A stretch of DNA of 64,000 nucleotides from Paramecium octaurelia (taxonomy: Eukaryota; Ciliophora; Oligohymenophorea; Peniculida; Parameciidae), in contig CAJJDP010000069.1 of assembly GCA_905182995.1 (NCBI GenBank), forward strand, positions 343,237-407,236, in the 5' to 3' direction. Position 1 is the first letter of the stretch. Each line of letters begins with the position of its first letter. The position numbers were made by a program, and so were the translations under genes. The notes beneath the pieces are model-generated. The model saw only the letters and a list, made by a program, of their open reading frames with translations. It was not told the origin of the DNA and made no database searches. This document shows, in pieces, positions 12,582 to 24,375 of this stretch.

Positions 12582-13940
12582 GATTAGATGGTGGAACTAG
12601 TGAAATAAGTATAAAACAATGTCAATAATTAGGAAATGATGTTATTACATAATATAGACAAACCTGGATCAGATGTAGATGAATATGTGAAAGGACTTGA
12701 ATAAATTTTGTTGACAAAGATTGACGAAATTTAAACGTAATTAAAATTTCTATGAATGTAGACTATAATCCCAATTACAAACTTTTAAATATCATTTATC
12801 CGAAGAGGAAACTCTGTAGAAGCAATTCTATTAGTAAAGATAATAAATATCTCAGCAAGAAATAGAGTGTTCCGAACTTTTTAAGTGATAATTGATAAAC
12901 AATTTTATTATATCATTTTATTATTAATACAATTGACATCTCAAATTTAAAATACACAGTGACTTACTAATCCAAATAATTGGTTGTTGTAAATACTATT
13001 GGAATGCTTCTTCTTGCAGTTGTATTCTAGGCCAAATTATTAAATTCAGAATCTTCAGAAACTCTTCTTAGAATTATTCCAACCATTAAATCTACTTCTC
13101 TAACAGTGGTATGAACAAAAGCACTTAAATTCTATTTTGCCACTCCATGATTATATCTATTATATTAATTTTTTTGTTGTTCTTCAAAAATTTGTTCACC
13201 AAATTTTACTTCTTATTTTTAATTCTCTTTTTTGCATCTTCTTTGCTTCTTTATTAACGTTTTTTTTCCTCTTTCTTTATTCTTATTTAGTATCTTTTTA
13301 CCTGTTTTTGGATCTACTATAAAATCAGGTTCAGGTGACTTATTTTCTCTTCCTCTTTTTATAGCCATTTCTCAATATCAAACATATCCATAATAAGCTT
13401 GGAATATTCAGCGTTAAACCTTTAATCAGAGTAAAATTCTTGCATAACTTTCATATCATCTGCTTTTACAAAATATATATATATTTTTTTTATAGTAATT
13501 CTGCTAATGTATCAATGAATCTTACCTAATCAAAAACTCTTTCATAAGAATAAGTTATAATTGGAGAGGATCATCAGGATTTTATTGTGGTTCACTAGAA
13601 ACGACGTTCCATTAATCAATTAGACCTGTATTATATCTCTCTGTAGCATTATCATTTAACCATTCATACATGATTACAATAGTTTAGATATTTATGTAAC
13701 CACTTGGAATTGTATTTTAAAATGTATTACTAACAGAAAGTAAAAATAAAATTTCATGAATAATTATCATTTTTAGATAAGATTAACAAATTTTGATTAA
13801 GATATATTTTTTACTTCCTATTTATTATCCATCTTAGGCGGAATTAAAATTTATTTTTTTATTTCAAATCTAATATAAATGAAGCTTCATCAGTTGAGAC
13901 TAAAAAGTTGTTTAATACTTAGCTCAAACAAGAAGACCGT
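12582..13940. repeat. Assembly duplicate A, right copy
   Basis: Second copy of 11222-12580. It repeats the kinesin-13 3' end (12582-12888) and the whole unknown minus-strand gene (12913-13770). These are not extra genes. From 13941 onward new sequence continues. Confidence 0.93.
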
Positions 13941-14437
13941 GATATAGAAACTGAAATTGAAAATTTAAGCACATCTCGAGTAATGAAGGATTCAAAAAAT
14001 AATATTTTGTTTTAGAAGACAATGATACAAAGATTTTGTAGGAATTTCAAGGATTAATTTATGAAAATACAAAATTTAGAATTTTAGACTGGGTTAATTG
14101 AAATGCAGATGTAAGTTGAAAATATAATATTTTTTAGGTAGCATATTCACAAAGAAAAAATTTAAAATATTTCTCAATTAGATAGTAATTAACATAAATT
14201 CAACAAGGTATTTAGAGCATTCAAGCAAGAGTGCAATCTGCTTAAGTAATATCACTAATATATTTGTTTAGAATAAATGCAGTAGAAAGCTTCAAGAGCG
14301 TTGTCAATTTGGCTTATTATAGAAATAAGTATAATACACATAATATATTGACAATGTTTTCGAATTATTGTGGAGCCTTAACTAGTTTAATAAAATTTCT
14401 AAATACTAATATCGTAATTAATAAAGATGATGATTGA
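13878..14437 (+). CDS. Uncharacterised helical protein, start uncertain
   Basis: A frame from about 13878 encodes NEASSVETKKLFNTQLKQED, then RDIETEIENLSTSRVMKDSK and helical, Lys/Gln-rich sequence. A 27-nt intron is possible within it. A 26-nt intron (GTAATATC...TTTAG, about 14256-14281) brings it into the frame NAVESFKSVVNLAYYRNKYN, then TMFSNYCGALTSLIKFLNTN, ending TGA 14435-14437. No in-frame ATG precedes the first block; the first in-frame ATG is 13983. Either the start is inside, or an ATG at 13879 is out of frame through error. No family is recognised. The five-base difference in the duplicate copy (15352-15906) would shift the frame there, so this copy is the better one. Confidence 0.5.
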
Positions 14438-14633
14438 AATTTTGAGAAAATTTAATTAGATAATGATAAAAACACTCCTGAAAAGTGATACATCCTTTAA
14501 AAAGAATCACGATTTGGAGACATGAAATTGAAATTAAAATGATCATTAATATATAAAGAATTGATTTAATGCAGAGTTTAAAAAGAAATGCGAAACTTAG
14601 ATAATAATAACATAATATATGACTATTTATAAA

Positions 14634-15236
14634 TCAATTATGTTTTGTTGTAACCCATTCCAATTATATATTTAAGGTAGTGTCTTCTGGATTAGCATTA
14701 GGAACAATGGTTTATGTATAATAACCTTCCACTTAATTTTGATTAGGAAATTCAAATCTGCCAACACCATAAGGCTTATTATGTTAAAATGGTCCTCTAT
14801 AAATTGTTCCATTTGGATAAATCCATTCTCCATCAACAATCTCGTTATTATTCCAAGTACCTCTAAACTATTCGATAATATGATATTATTAATACTCTCA
14901 TGGCAGTGTCATTAAAAACATAGGTACCTTGCCCATGTTTCTTTCCTCTCGACCATTGTCCTGAATACACATCCTTATTAGCGTATGTATATAGTCCTTC
15001 TCCATGTCTTAGCCCTTACTCCCACTATCCATAATATTCCCCTTTGTTATTATTATAAATCAATCGTCCAATTCCGTGTTTCAAATTCTGTTAAAATACT
15101 CCTTCGTATTTATCTCCTGAAGGATTATACGTGTATTTCCCTTTTCCTTCTCTCGCTCCATTCACATACTAACCTTCATAAGTATCACCATTTGGATAAC
15201 TGTTGAAATACAAGACATAATTACGTAGCTGTTCCT
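14634..15236 (-). pseudogene. Partial duplicate of radial spoke head 1 gene (assembly artefact)
   Basis: The 3' 603 bases of the MORN gene at 16103-16785, cut by the contig end at the N (15237). It is intact as far as it goes and is not a biological pseudogene. Confidence 0.85.
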
Positions 15237-15237
15237 N

Positions 15238-16705
15238 TTATCATTTTTAGATAAGATTAACAAATTTTGATTAAGATATATTTTTTACTTCCTATTTATT
15301 ATCCATCTTAGGCGGAATTAAAATTTATTTTTTTATTTCAAATCTAATATAAATGAAGCTTCATCAGTTGAGACTAAAAAGTTGTTTAATACTTAGCTCA
15401 AACAAGAAGACCGTGATATAGAAACTGAAATTGAAAATTTAAGCACATCTCGAGTAATGAAGGATTCAAAAAATAATATTTTGTTTTAGAAGACAATGAT
15501 ACAAAGATTTTGTAGGAATTTCAAGGATTAATTTATGAAAATACAAAATTTAGAATTTTAGACTGGGTTAATTGAAATGCAGATGTAAGTTGAAAATATA
15601 ATATTTTTTAGGTAGCATATTCACAAAGAAAAAATTTAAAATATTTCTCAATTAGATAGTAATTAACATAAATTCAACAAGGTATTTAGAGCATTCAAGC
15701 AAGAGTGCAATCTGCTTAAGTAATATCACTAATATATTTGTTTAGAATAAATGCAGTAGAAAGCTTCAAGAGCGTTGTCAATTTGGCTTATTATAGAAAT
15801 AAGTACACATAATATATTGACAATGTTTTCGAATTATTGTGGAGCCTTAACTAGTTTAATAAAATTTCTAAATACTAATATCGTAATTAATAAAGATGAT
15901 GATTGAAATTTTGAGAAAATTTAATTAGATAATGATAAAAACACTCCTGAAAAGTGATACATCCTTTAAAAAGAATCACGATTTGGAGACATGAAATTGA
16001 AATTAAAATGATCATTAATATATAAAGAATTGATTTAATGCAGAGTTTAAAAAGAAATGCGAAACTTAGATAATAATAACATAATATATGACTATTTATA
16101 AATCAATTATGTTTTGTTGTAACCCATTCCAATTATATATTTAAGGTAGTGTCTTCTGGATTAGCATTAGGAACAATGGTTTATGTATAATAACCTTCCA
16201 CTTAATTTTGATTAGGAAATTCAAATCTGCCAACACCATAAGGCTTATTATGTTAAAATGGTCCTCTATAAATTGTTCCATTTGGATAAATCCATTCTCC
16301 ATCAACAATCTCGTTATTATTCCAAGTACCTCTAAACTATTCGATAATATGATATTATTAATACTCTCATGGCAGTGTCATTAAAAACATAGGTACCTTG
16401 CCCATGTTTCTTTCCTCTCGACCATTGTCCTGAATACACATCCTTATTAGCGTATGTATATAGTCCTTCTCCATGTCTTAGCCCTTACTCCCACTATCCA
16501 TAATATTCCCCTTTGTTATTATTATAAATCAATCGTCCAATTCCGTGTTTCAAATTCTGTTAAAATACTCCTTCGTATTTATCTCCTGAAGGATTATACG
16601 TGTATTTCCCTTTTCCTTCTCTCGCTCCATTCACATACTAACCTTCATAAGTATCACCATTTGGATAACTGTTGAAATACAAGACATAATTACGTAGCTG
16701 TTCCT
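15238..16705. repeat. Assembly duplicate B, right copy
   Basis: Second copy of 13764-15236 with a five-base deletion near 15800-15810. That deletion breaks the frame of the plus-strand unknown gene (copy at 15352-15906). Confidence 0.92.
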
Positions 16706-16785
16706 TTGCCTGTATAATCTTTAGTTGAATTTGTGGCACTTCCACCTTCTGGAGTAAATGAAAATGGTTATTATTCCTCGGCCAT
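16103..16785 (-). CDS. RSPH1: Radial spoke head protein 1-like MORN protein
   Basis: Start ATG 16785 (MAEEQQPFSFTPEGGSA), TGA 16103-16105; 209 residues after two introns (25 and 28 nt). At least six MORN units follow: TYPNGDTYEGQYVNGAREGK, YNPSGDKYEGVFQQNLKHGI, GEYYGQWEQGLRHGEGLYTY, DVYSGQWSRGKKHGQGTYVF, then FRGTWNNNEIVDGEWIYP and TIYRGPFQHNKPYGVGRFEF. The ending resembles the RSPH1 tail (a final G-x-Y unit followed by an acidic stretch and a V-x-x-W-like segment). RSPH1 is part of the radial spoke head of motile cilia. MORN arrays also occur in unrelated proteins, so the specific name is inferred from order and ending. Confidence 0.75.
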
Positions 16786-16915
16786 CTTTTCTTTGATATT
16801 TAATAAAAATATTAATTAATTGTAAAATTAATCGATAATGAAGCATAATTTCTTGAGAAGTTGATAATAAATGCCTATGATATTTAAATATATAATATCA
16901 TTCATTCAGCCATTC

Positions 16916-18135
16916 AAACTAAAAAAATTAATAAAAGCCCGTAAATATGTATTATTCTTGCATTTACATTTATTATATTCCCCTCCACAATTATAACAAA
17001 ATTCAAATTTGCATTTGCAAATCATATGATCACAACCTTTATTTTTTTCAATCCAAACCTTACAATTTGGACATTATTTATAATTCGCTTCTTTTACAAA
17101 ATTTTAAAATTTAGCCTCATCAGATTTTGTCATTAATTTATCTCTATATTCCTAGCATGAATGTTTATTATGATATTCAATTTTACATTCTAAACAATAC
17201 GCTTTATCACAAACAGGGCAAACAAAATGCGGATTATCACCTGCAATAAAAAAATACGCACAATCAGCTGTTGGGCAGCACGAATACTTATCATAAAATA
17301 AATCTATACTTCTTTTTGACGACTCAAGTAAGTTTTTAAATATTAAATTTTAAATTCCTGTAATCCTGGTTAATCGAGGACTGTTTCTAGATCTCTAAAA
17401 GTTATAATTTATTTGCATCCTGAAGGACACTAAATTGGAAATGATTGTTATTTTAGGTAAGTGATGTAATGTGATTTTAAGCAACTCTTATGAAAATAGT
17501 GAGAGCAACACAATATTACCTTCTCTAGAATTGGAATTTTTTCGAAGCAGATTTTGCATTCGATATCTAGTTGATTTTCATTATTCTCTTCAATTTGTTA
17601 TATGGTTAATGCAAGACTTTTTTCTGGATCTTCATTTTCTTACCGAAACTGCTAATAAATTGCAGAAACAGCTAATTATTGTTCATTATTTAAAGACGTA
17701 GGGGATGGTTTCTGAATTATTTCCCATTAAGATTCAAATATTTCTTTTCTATTCTAGTCAATCTAGTTATTTTCCAATATTTCAAATATTTCATCTTAAA
17801 CTTCTTTATATAGATTGAGTAGCTATATTTAATATTTAAACATTACATCCTTTTTTCGTAAAATAGAATCGCCATATAACTTATCTAGCCTTTCTTGATT
17901 GATGATCTAACAATCTACCAACAATTTCAAACTCACAAATATATCTAAATGCTAATGAAATAATTTTGATGATAGACTTCCCCCTTACAAATACCCCAAT
18001 AAAAAAGATTCTAAAATCAAATTATTTTACAATTGATCAGCTTAAGTGCCTTCCTATTATTAAGTCAAAGTAAATTACTTTATTTTATCTCAATTTTGAA
18101 GTTATTTGTTTGATCACATCAAAGAGTTATAACAT
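16916..18135 (-). CDS. RBR-type E3 ubiquitin ligase, frame broken by one base
   Basis: Start ATG 18135 ([15 protein letters not shown]), a 25-nt intron near 18023-18047, TGA 16916-16918; about 398 residues. After an N-terminal helical region come RING1 ([13 protein letters not shown]...[10 protein letters not shown]), the IBR ([34 protein letters not shown]) and RING2 ([31 protein letters not shown]). The RING2 cysteine in KGCDHM is at the catalytic position that forms the ubiquitin thioester in parkin/HHARI-type ligases. One base is missing in a T-run at 17333-17337 (A-run on the coding strand) between RING1 and IBR. Restoring it gives a continuous frame, so this is probably a consensus error rather than decay. 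Confidence 0.82.
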
Positions 18136-19210
18136 TTTAATAAAATATAAACCCATATTTTGAAGATAAATAGATTTATATTTAAGGCCTTTAATTATAT
18201 TATTTATATTAAGACTGTACTCGTACAGGATCATGTCTATAGTAGTTACTTACACTTTGCTTCAGCAAATGTAGGCAACCAACCAAGCTAGAATGATTCA
18301 GCATGCACTCTGATCTATAATTAGGAATATGAATCCATTTTATTACATGGAATGCGATTCGCGATGCCCATCCATATTTTGAGTGTTCTAGTATTCTTTA
18401 TGGGTATTAGATCCTTTAAATATGTGAAGATTTGAGTGTGTCTGACTAGCTCCTTAAAATAAACAAACGAAATTTATATAAATCTTTTCAAAACTTAAAG
18501 TTATATATAATATTCATCATATATCGTTACGCTTATTCAAACATCAAAATTCTATTGTAACTACTTTATAAGTATCCAGAGTGTTATGTGTTCCTTTTTA
18601 GATTTGTCAAACAAAAATGAAAATTATAAACCTTATTATCCACAATAAACATTCAAAAATAGATTCCAAATACATTACTTTTTGATTTTATTAAATTTCA
18701 TCTGTTATCAGATTCTTATTGGAGGTTTTAGTTGTTATAATGATTAATTTAAAATTAGTTTATAATGAAGGTAAATATTTTGTTATAAAGATGGTCAAAA
18801 TCATCATACATAAGGAGATAAGAGAGAAATGTAGTCATTCTAGTAACTCATGGTATTCTTTTGAAAATATTTTTGAGATTTGGTAATTTATGTCATATTT
18901 TTGTTTTAATTAATATATTAAATATGTTGTTTTTGATTGTTCAATGCTCTAATTACATTTGTTAAACTTCCTGTTGCAATTATTAGAATCAATGTTCCTT
19001 GAATGATTGTACTCATTTTGACTATGTTAATATCAAATTTAAATTTAGAAAGACACGATTAATTACTTTACATTATCAATTCAATTAGCTTTTTTAATAA
19101 TATCAATAGCTATCCTTTTTTTATCAAATACTCCAAGTTATTAAGTTGTCCAACGTAGATAACCATAATGAATGTAATTAATATGTTAAATCAATTATGA
19201 GATATTCAAA
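18136..19210. other. Intergenic, about 1.1 kb, no supported gene
   Basis: Mostly AT-rich. Positions 18215-18470 are of higher complexity and hold a perfect inverted repeat (CTGTAC-TC-GTACAG near 18213-18226) and a plus frame containing MRFAMPIHILSVLVFFMGIR, without a good start. It could be a gene relic. Confidence 0.35.
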
Positions 19211-20288
19211 TCAAACTTTCTATTTATTTTAAAGTGCTCTCAAACAATATTATTTCTTTTAAATGGAAATTTGATATTCCTTCCTTTTTTCCAAATATTC
19301 TTTAATGTCTTTTTCGAATTTTTTTTCATCTTCCTCATTAATCTTATTTTCATACTTTTCCTCTCTTATTTATTCTAGGACTTATATTTTTTTATCCAAT
19401 ACTCTCGCTAGTTCTTTATCAGAAAATTTCTATAACTCTTAATTCATATTACTTTAGCCAATGACAAACAAAAGTCTTCTAATGGAAATCCTTCTACCTA
19501 GGCTTCCGAAAATATTTTCAATTCTTCATCTACTTCTGATTTTAACTTTAAATTCTCACACATAATCTGTTGTATAGATTCTAAAAATAATAAATTCAAA
19601 ACAACCTCCAATTGAATTATTTTTTTGTGCTTTCTCAACAATCAATGAAGAAATTTTTTAATAGTCTTCTAATTACATTATAAATGGATTTAAATCATGC
19701 TACAAGTTTACTAAAAATTATTGTGGGGGACAATTCACAAATAGTTATCTTAGTTCAACATTTTAAATTGCTTTAATATGCTTTTAAAATGTATCATCTG
19801 AATTATTTTTTGAAAGTTCAACCATATAATAATCATCCTCAGGAGCTTGGGTTGCAAACTAATTCACTATATCCTTCATCATATGCGAAAGCGAAGCATT
19901 CCACTTAACATTTATCTCCCAAGTATCTGGATCAATCAATCTATGGCCCATTTATTTCGTAACAAATATTTATGGGTGGCTTTTAGGAAAGTCATAATAA
20001 AAAACTCTATAATGGTTAATTTTTTACATAATCACCGTAATTTATGAACTTATTTAACTTATGTAAACTTCTTAACCTAAATGTTTGTAGAAATCTAGAT
20101 CAAGTTTCCTCATTTTGAAATATTTTTATGTTTCTTTAATCTATTCTTCAATTTTCTAATCCCTATATAAATAAAAATATTGTTAACCTAAATTATTTAT
20201 CCTATTCATTTTGCTGATTAAGTATTTTTGAGTGATTCTCGATTAGAATTTTTGAAATAACTTTTGTATCCAATAGATCTGAATCCAT
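19211..20288 (-). CDS. VPS37-like ESCRT-I subunit (UEV-like plus Mod(r) region)
   Basis: Start ATG 20288 (MDSDLLDTKVISKILIEN), TGA 19211-19213; 334 residues after three introns (25 nt at 20163-20187, 25 nt and 23 nt). After a helical start the segment YYDFPKSHPQIFVTKQMGHR, then LIDPDTWEINVKWN and MMKDIVNQF matches the N-terminal UEV-like part of VPS37A (F-P-x-x-x-P-x-I-x-V...H-x-L-x-D). The C-terminal 180 residues are helical, with VDEELKIFSEAQVEGFPLED, FSDKELARVLDKKI and IKEYLEKRKEYQISI, as in the Mod(r) domain. ESCRT-I sorts ubiquitinated cargo at endosomes. The removal of 73 intron bases giving an exact open frame supports the model; the family name rests on pattern, not search. Confidence 0.62.
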
Positions 20289-21180
20289 ATATATAAAAAA
20301 AAATTATTTATAATTCTCAATATCAACTACCTAATTTATCTTAAATTGCTCATTAATATATTGTTGATCATTCTTTCCAAGAACCTGTTGAATTGTTAAT
20401 CATATTTTTATGAGAAAAAATGACTATTCCTCTGATAATAACTTTTTTGCAGACACTAAATTAAGTCATTATATAATTTTCACGCCAATAATATATTTAA
20501 TGATATTTATTTATTCATAAGTATCATTTAAGGAGAAGTGATAATCTCTTGTTTTATTGAAGCTTCCCATAACAATTTATGTAATAAGAAATTCGAGAAG
20601 AAATTTAAACATTCCAAACTTATTAATTAGAGGTCAAATAGGAATTTGTAGAATTAAACAATTTATTAATATTACTTTCTTCTTTATAATTGAAATTATA
20701 TTAAAATTCAACCTTTATACTTTTCTGGATTTTTTCAAAAAATATGTGTTTGAATATTTTTAGATTTCTAATTTTAATTTGTATGAAATAATTCTTATTT
20801 AAATCAATGTCACTAATGCTTATGATATTTAAATTATATTTAGGAGGTTTTATCATCTTCAATCTCATATATGTTTCTTTTATAGATTTAGAAATTTATA
20901 TGTAAACTTAGTTTTTAAGGTGTATTTATACATTTCAGTAATTATACTTATTATACATATTAAAAAAAAGTTCAACCTTTGCTTGATTATAAGAACAATG
21001 AATATATTTCTAATAGCAGCATCTTTAATTTATTCATCATAATTCTTCAATTCTCTTAAAGAATCTCAGGGATCTTTCACTCATGTGGTTCCTATTTGAA
21101 TTCTGAAAGACTTCAGCGCAAAAACATTTACAGATTCGAAATAAAAATTATATAAAACATGTTGGTTATCATAATATTAA
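20289..21180. other. Intergenic or non-coding
   Basis: AT-rich. A 180-codon plus frame from 20557 (MKLPITIYVIRNSRRNLN) to a TGA near 21095 is hydrophobic but shows no conserved motif. With only one stop codon and so low a GC content such frames arise by chance. Confidence 0.35.
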
Positions 21181-22041
21181 TCAAAATTGATAATGGTTTA
21201 TGATTTAAATATATTTAAACATTAATATGGATTGACTTTATAATGTTTAAGATTTCTACGTAATAATTTAATTTAATATTTAACTTTATTTATCTGTTTA
21301 ATACCTTTTTATGACACTAAATTAACTATATAGTTTTTATTCACTTTAGACCACTTATAACTAAACATTTTAAGCTACAGAGATATTTCTGTAGAATTTT
21401 TCACTACAACAAAGATATTCTTGTTTTCTCTATTCCTAAATATCAATACAAACTAATTAATTATTATAAAATATAGAGAATAAACATTACCGTATAATAT
21501 TTCTCTGTGACATTTATGGCTTCTAAATAAGAATGTTATTTTCACCATAATTTTTACTAATCAAAATAATTGTTCTATTATTAGTGAAAAAATGCATAAT
21601 CACTATGAAAATCCTGATCGTCTAAAATTCTTTCAATTTTGTTTTTGCTTTATTGTTCTTTCTTCCAATTATGTCAAAACCTTCTCCATTTACTTCAGGA
21701 CTTTCTTTGCGTTCTTCCTTTTAAGTTCTACCATCGAACTTTGAATGTTCTAAATATTTTTGATAGACATTGAAGTATTCAAATCCTTTACAAAATACCT
21801 TAAAATCATGTTGAAATTCGTTTATTTAAAATATTAATGATTTAACGATATTACTTAATTTTTCTTTTTTAAGTGCACAAAGCTTGTATTATCTCATCTC
21901 AAAGTTCCTTTTCCAAAATACTTCATATTTTTTATATAATCGTGTAGATAGATTTACCTAAATCCTTATATATTACCTCACTCTCTCATTCTCAATTTCT
22001 GATTTTGATTACTTCATTTCGTTTTTAGATTATCCACTCAT
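21181..22041 (-). CDS. Uncharacterised protein, 3' part uncertain
   Basis: Start ATG 22041. The first 170 codons are protein-like: MSGQSKNEMKQSKSEIENER, then YKKYEVFWKRNFEMRQYKLC, VCKGFEYFNVYQKYLEH-like sequence and SPEVNGEGFDIIGRKNNKAK. The frame stays open to TGA 21181-21183, but from about 21630 the other frame (RILDDQDFHSDYAFFHQQQN, TGA at 21542) looks more natural. So either an unseen intron or a lost base lies near 21640. No family is recognised. Confidence 0.4.
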
Positions 22042-22284
22042 TTTTTAAACACTTTTAATTGAATTGTTTAATTGTTAATTATAAATATTTAATAAGTATC
22101 AGATAGATTTGTTTGAATAAGTTATCATAGATATTTATTACTTAATGATGTAAATTCGCCATAGATTGAATGATTGCAACTGATTTGGTGGTAAATTCAG
22201 CTTTGAATTAATTTACAAAAAGAAGATCTTAACAAATTCTATTCCTATACTTATTTAATTAATTTAAACATTTTATAATTGTAT

Positions 22285-23194
22285 NNNNNNNNNNNNNNNN
22301 NNNNNNNNNNNNNNNNNNNNNNNNNNNNNNNNNNNNNNNNNNNNNNNNNNNNNNNNNNNNNNNNNNNNNNNNNNNNNNNNNNNNNNNNNNNNNNNNNNNN
22401 NNNNNNNNNNNNNNNNNNNNNNNNNNNNNNNNNNNNNNNNNNNNNNNNNNNNNNNNNNNNNNNNNNNNNNNNNNNNNNNNNNNNNNNNNNNNNNNNNNNN
22501 NNNNNNNNNNNNNNNNNNNNNNNNNNNNNNNNNNNNNNNNNNNNNNNNNNNNNNNNNNNNNNNNNNNNNNNNNNNNNNNNNNNNNNNNNNNNNNNNNNNN
22601 NNNNNNNNNNNNNNNNNNNNNNNNNNNNNNNNNNNNNNNNNNNNNNNNNNNNNNNNNNNNNNNNNNNNNNNNNNNNNNNNNNNNNNNNNNNNNNNNNNNN
22701 NNNNNNNNNNNNNNNNNNNNNNNNNNNNNNNNNNNNNNNNNNNNNNNNNNNNNNNNNNNNNNNNNNNNNNNNNNNNNNNNNNNNNNNNNNNNNNNNNNNN
22801 NNNNNNNNNNNNNNNNNNNNNNNNNNNNNNNNNNNNNNNNNNNNNNNNNNNNNNNNNNNNNNNNNNNNNNNNNNNNNNNNNNNNNNNNNNNNNNNNNNNN
22901 NNNNNNNNNNNNNNNNNNNNNNNNNNNNNNNNNNNNNNNNNNNNNNNNNNNNNNNNNNNNNNNNNNNNNNNNNNNNNNNNNNNNNNNNNNNNNNNNNNNN
23001 NNNNNNNNNNNNNNNNNNNNNNNNNNNNNNNNNNNNNNNNNNNNNNNNNNNNNNNNNNNNNNNNNNNNNNNNNNNNNNNNNNNNNNNNNNNNNNNNNNNN
23101 NNNNNNNNNNNNNNNNNNNNNNNNNNNNNNNNNNNNNNNNNNNNNNNNNNNNNNNNNNNNNNNNNNNNNNNNNNNNNNNNNNNNNNNNNNNNNN
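22285..23194. other. Assembly gap, 910 N
   Basis: Run of 910 undetermined bases; any frames across it are meaningless. The flanks (22042-22284 and 23195-24149) are AT-rich with no supported gene. Confidence 0.98.
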
Positions 23195-24149
23195 TTGATA
23201 TATCTATCCATAAAAAAATATACTTGTATTTTAAATTAAATACATAAATTTCCATATTAAGTTGGAAATATTATTTTTATAATCATTATATTCTCAATAT
23301 ATGTAATAATAAATTATATTATACATTATAATTTTTTATCTACTCCTCAAATTGTACACAAATACATTTGACTCATTATTTATGATATTTGATTTATTTT
23401 TCTGAAAGATTAATTTGAATTATAATTTCTATTATCAATCTCTTCTATATACTTAAATGCGATTAATAATTGAGCTTTGAATTTGATTAGTATATTTCGA
23501 TTATTTTCATAATAAAAATTTCAAAATGGTTTTTGAGTTTCAAGTTTTTTGTAATACCAATAACCAATATGGTCTGTGTTGTTTATTTTCAAATATTATT
23601 ATTAAAATTGTATTTTTTCAAAGCTTCAATGAATCTTTAGTTTACCCTCCTCCCCTTTCTATTTAATTCTTATTTTAATCATTAATCTTTCAATAAATTG
23701 CGAAAACCTCAATAAATTATTTTGAATTAGAAAAAGGCTTAACTACCTTAGTAAATTTTAGTAATTAGGTAGAAAACTTGATAATAATATAAACTTAATT
23801 TAAATTGTACGAGAGTGCATCTCTATTCATATTTTAATTTTGTTTCTACTAAGGTAAAACATCAATCAGAATCGATATATGGATAGATTATTAATTATAT
23901 ATTAGTCATAATCCTATTATTTAGAATTTTTGGAAAAAATGATTAACAATTTGAAATTATATAAAAAAATTTTTTGGCAGAGTTGCTTAATAAATTTAAT
24001 AAACCAAGGAAGAGTGTTCTTGAATTTTGAACGTATTATCCTAACAAAAGAGAGTTTAATATAAACTAATTCCAATCTCTAATTAAGAATTTTAACATAT
24101 CTAGAAAGAAAAATAAAAAATAATTTATTATTAAACTATTTGAATATTT
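23195..24149. other. AT-rich, no gene seen
   Basis: No protein-like frame, RNA gene or clear repeat could be found on either strand. Confidence 0.4.
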
Positions 24150-24292
24150 AAAAAGTCATTATTGAAATGTTGCTCGACAAATGTCTAAAAATTAGGTGAG
24201 AAATCATTTGATCATTTGGTTTTATATCTTGTGCTTTTTGATAACAAATTAGAGCTTCGTTATAATTACCTAATTTTTCTTATATCAACCGA
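24150..24292 (-). pseudogene. TPR protein gene fragment
   Basis: The complement encodes KLGNYNEALICYQKAQDIKP followed by NDQMISHLIF. This is a near-perfect tetratricopeptide unit (G-x-Y-x-x-A-x-x-x-Y-x-x-A-x-x-x-x-P). Only one unit is present, with no start and no continuation. It abuts a transposon piece directly upstream in its own reading direction. Confidence 0.55.
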
Positions 24293-24375
24293 TTGCGATA
24301 AAATTTTTATACCTATCGGACCCAAAATCCCAATACTCCCTTTTTCGTATTGACTTATTGAAATTTTACAAATCG
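24293..24375 (-). mobile_element. Fragment of the Tc1/mariner-like element, inverted
   Basis: The complement of about 24293-24375 matches 25770-25850 with a few differences. The shared core runs from TTTCAATAAGTCAA through GGGAGTATTGGGATTTTGG to ATTTTATCGCAATC. It is therefore a relic of a second, oppositely oriented copy of the element at 25.2-26.1 kb, joined to a TPR gene fragment. Confidence 0.7.

Larger units (their letters stand above)
13764..15236. repeat. Assembly duplicate B, left copy
   Basis: 1473 bp repeated as 15238-16705 (1468 bp) after a single N at 15237. The only difference I noticed is five bases near 14325-14340, present here and absent from the right copy. The copy holds the unknown plus-strand gene and the 3' part of the radial spoke gene. 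Confidence 0.92.

Noticed and set aside
20557-21097. 180-codon hydrophobic plus frame
   Set aside because: With TGA as the only stop in very AT-rich DNA such lengths occur by chance. No motif or conserved feature was seen.
22251-23255. Three overlapping frames of more than 300 codons
   Set aside because: They consist almost wholly of N and come from the 910-base gap.
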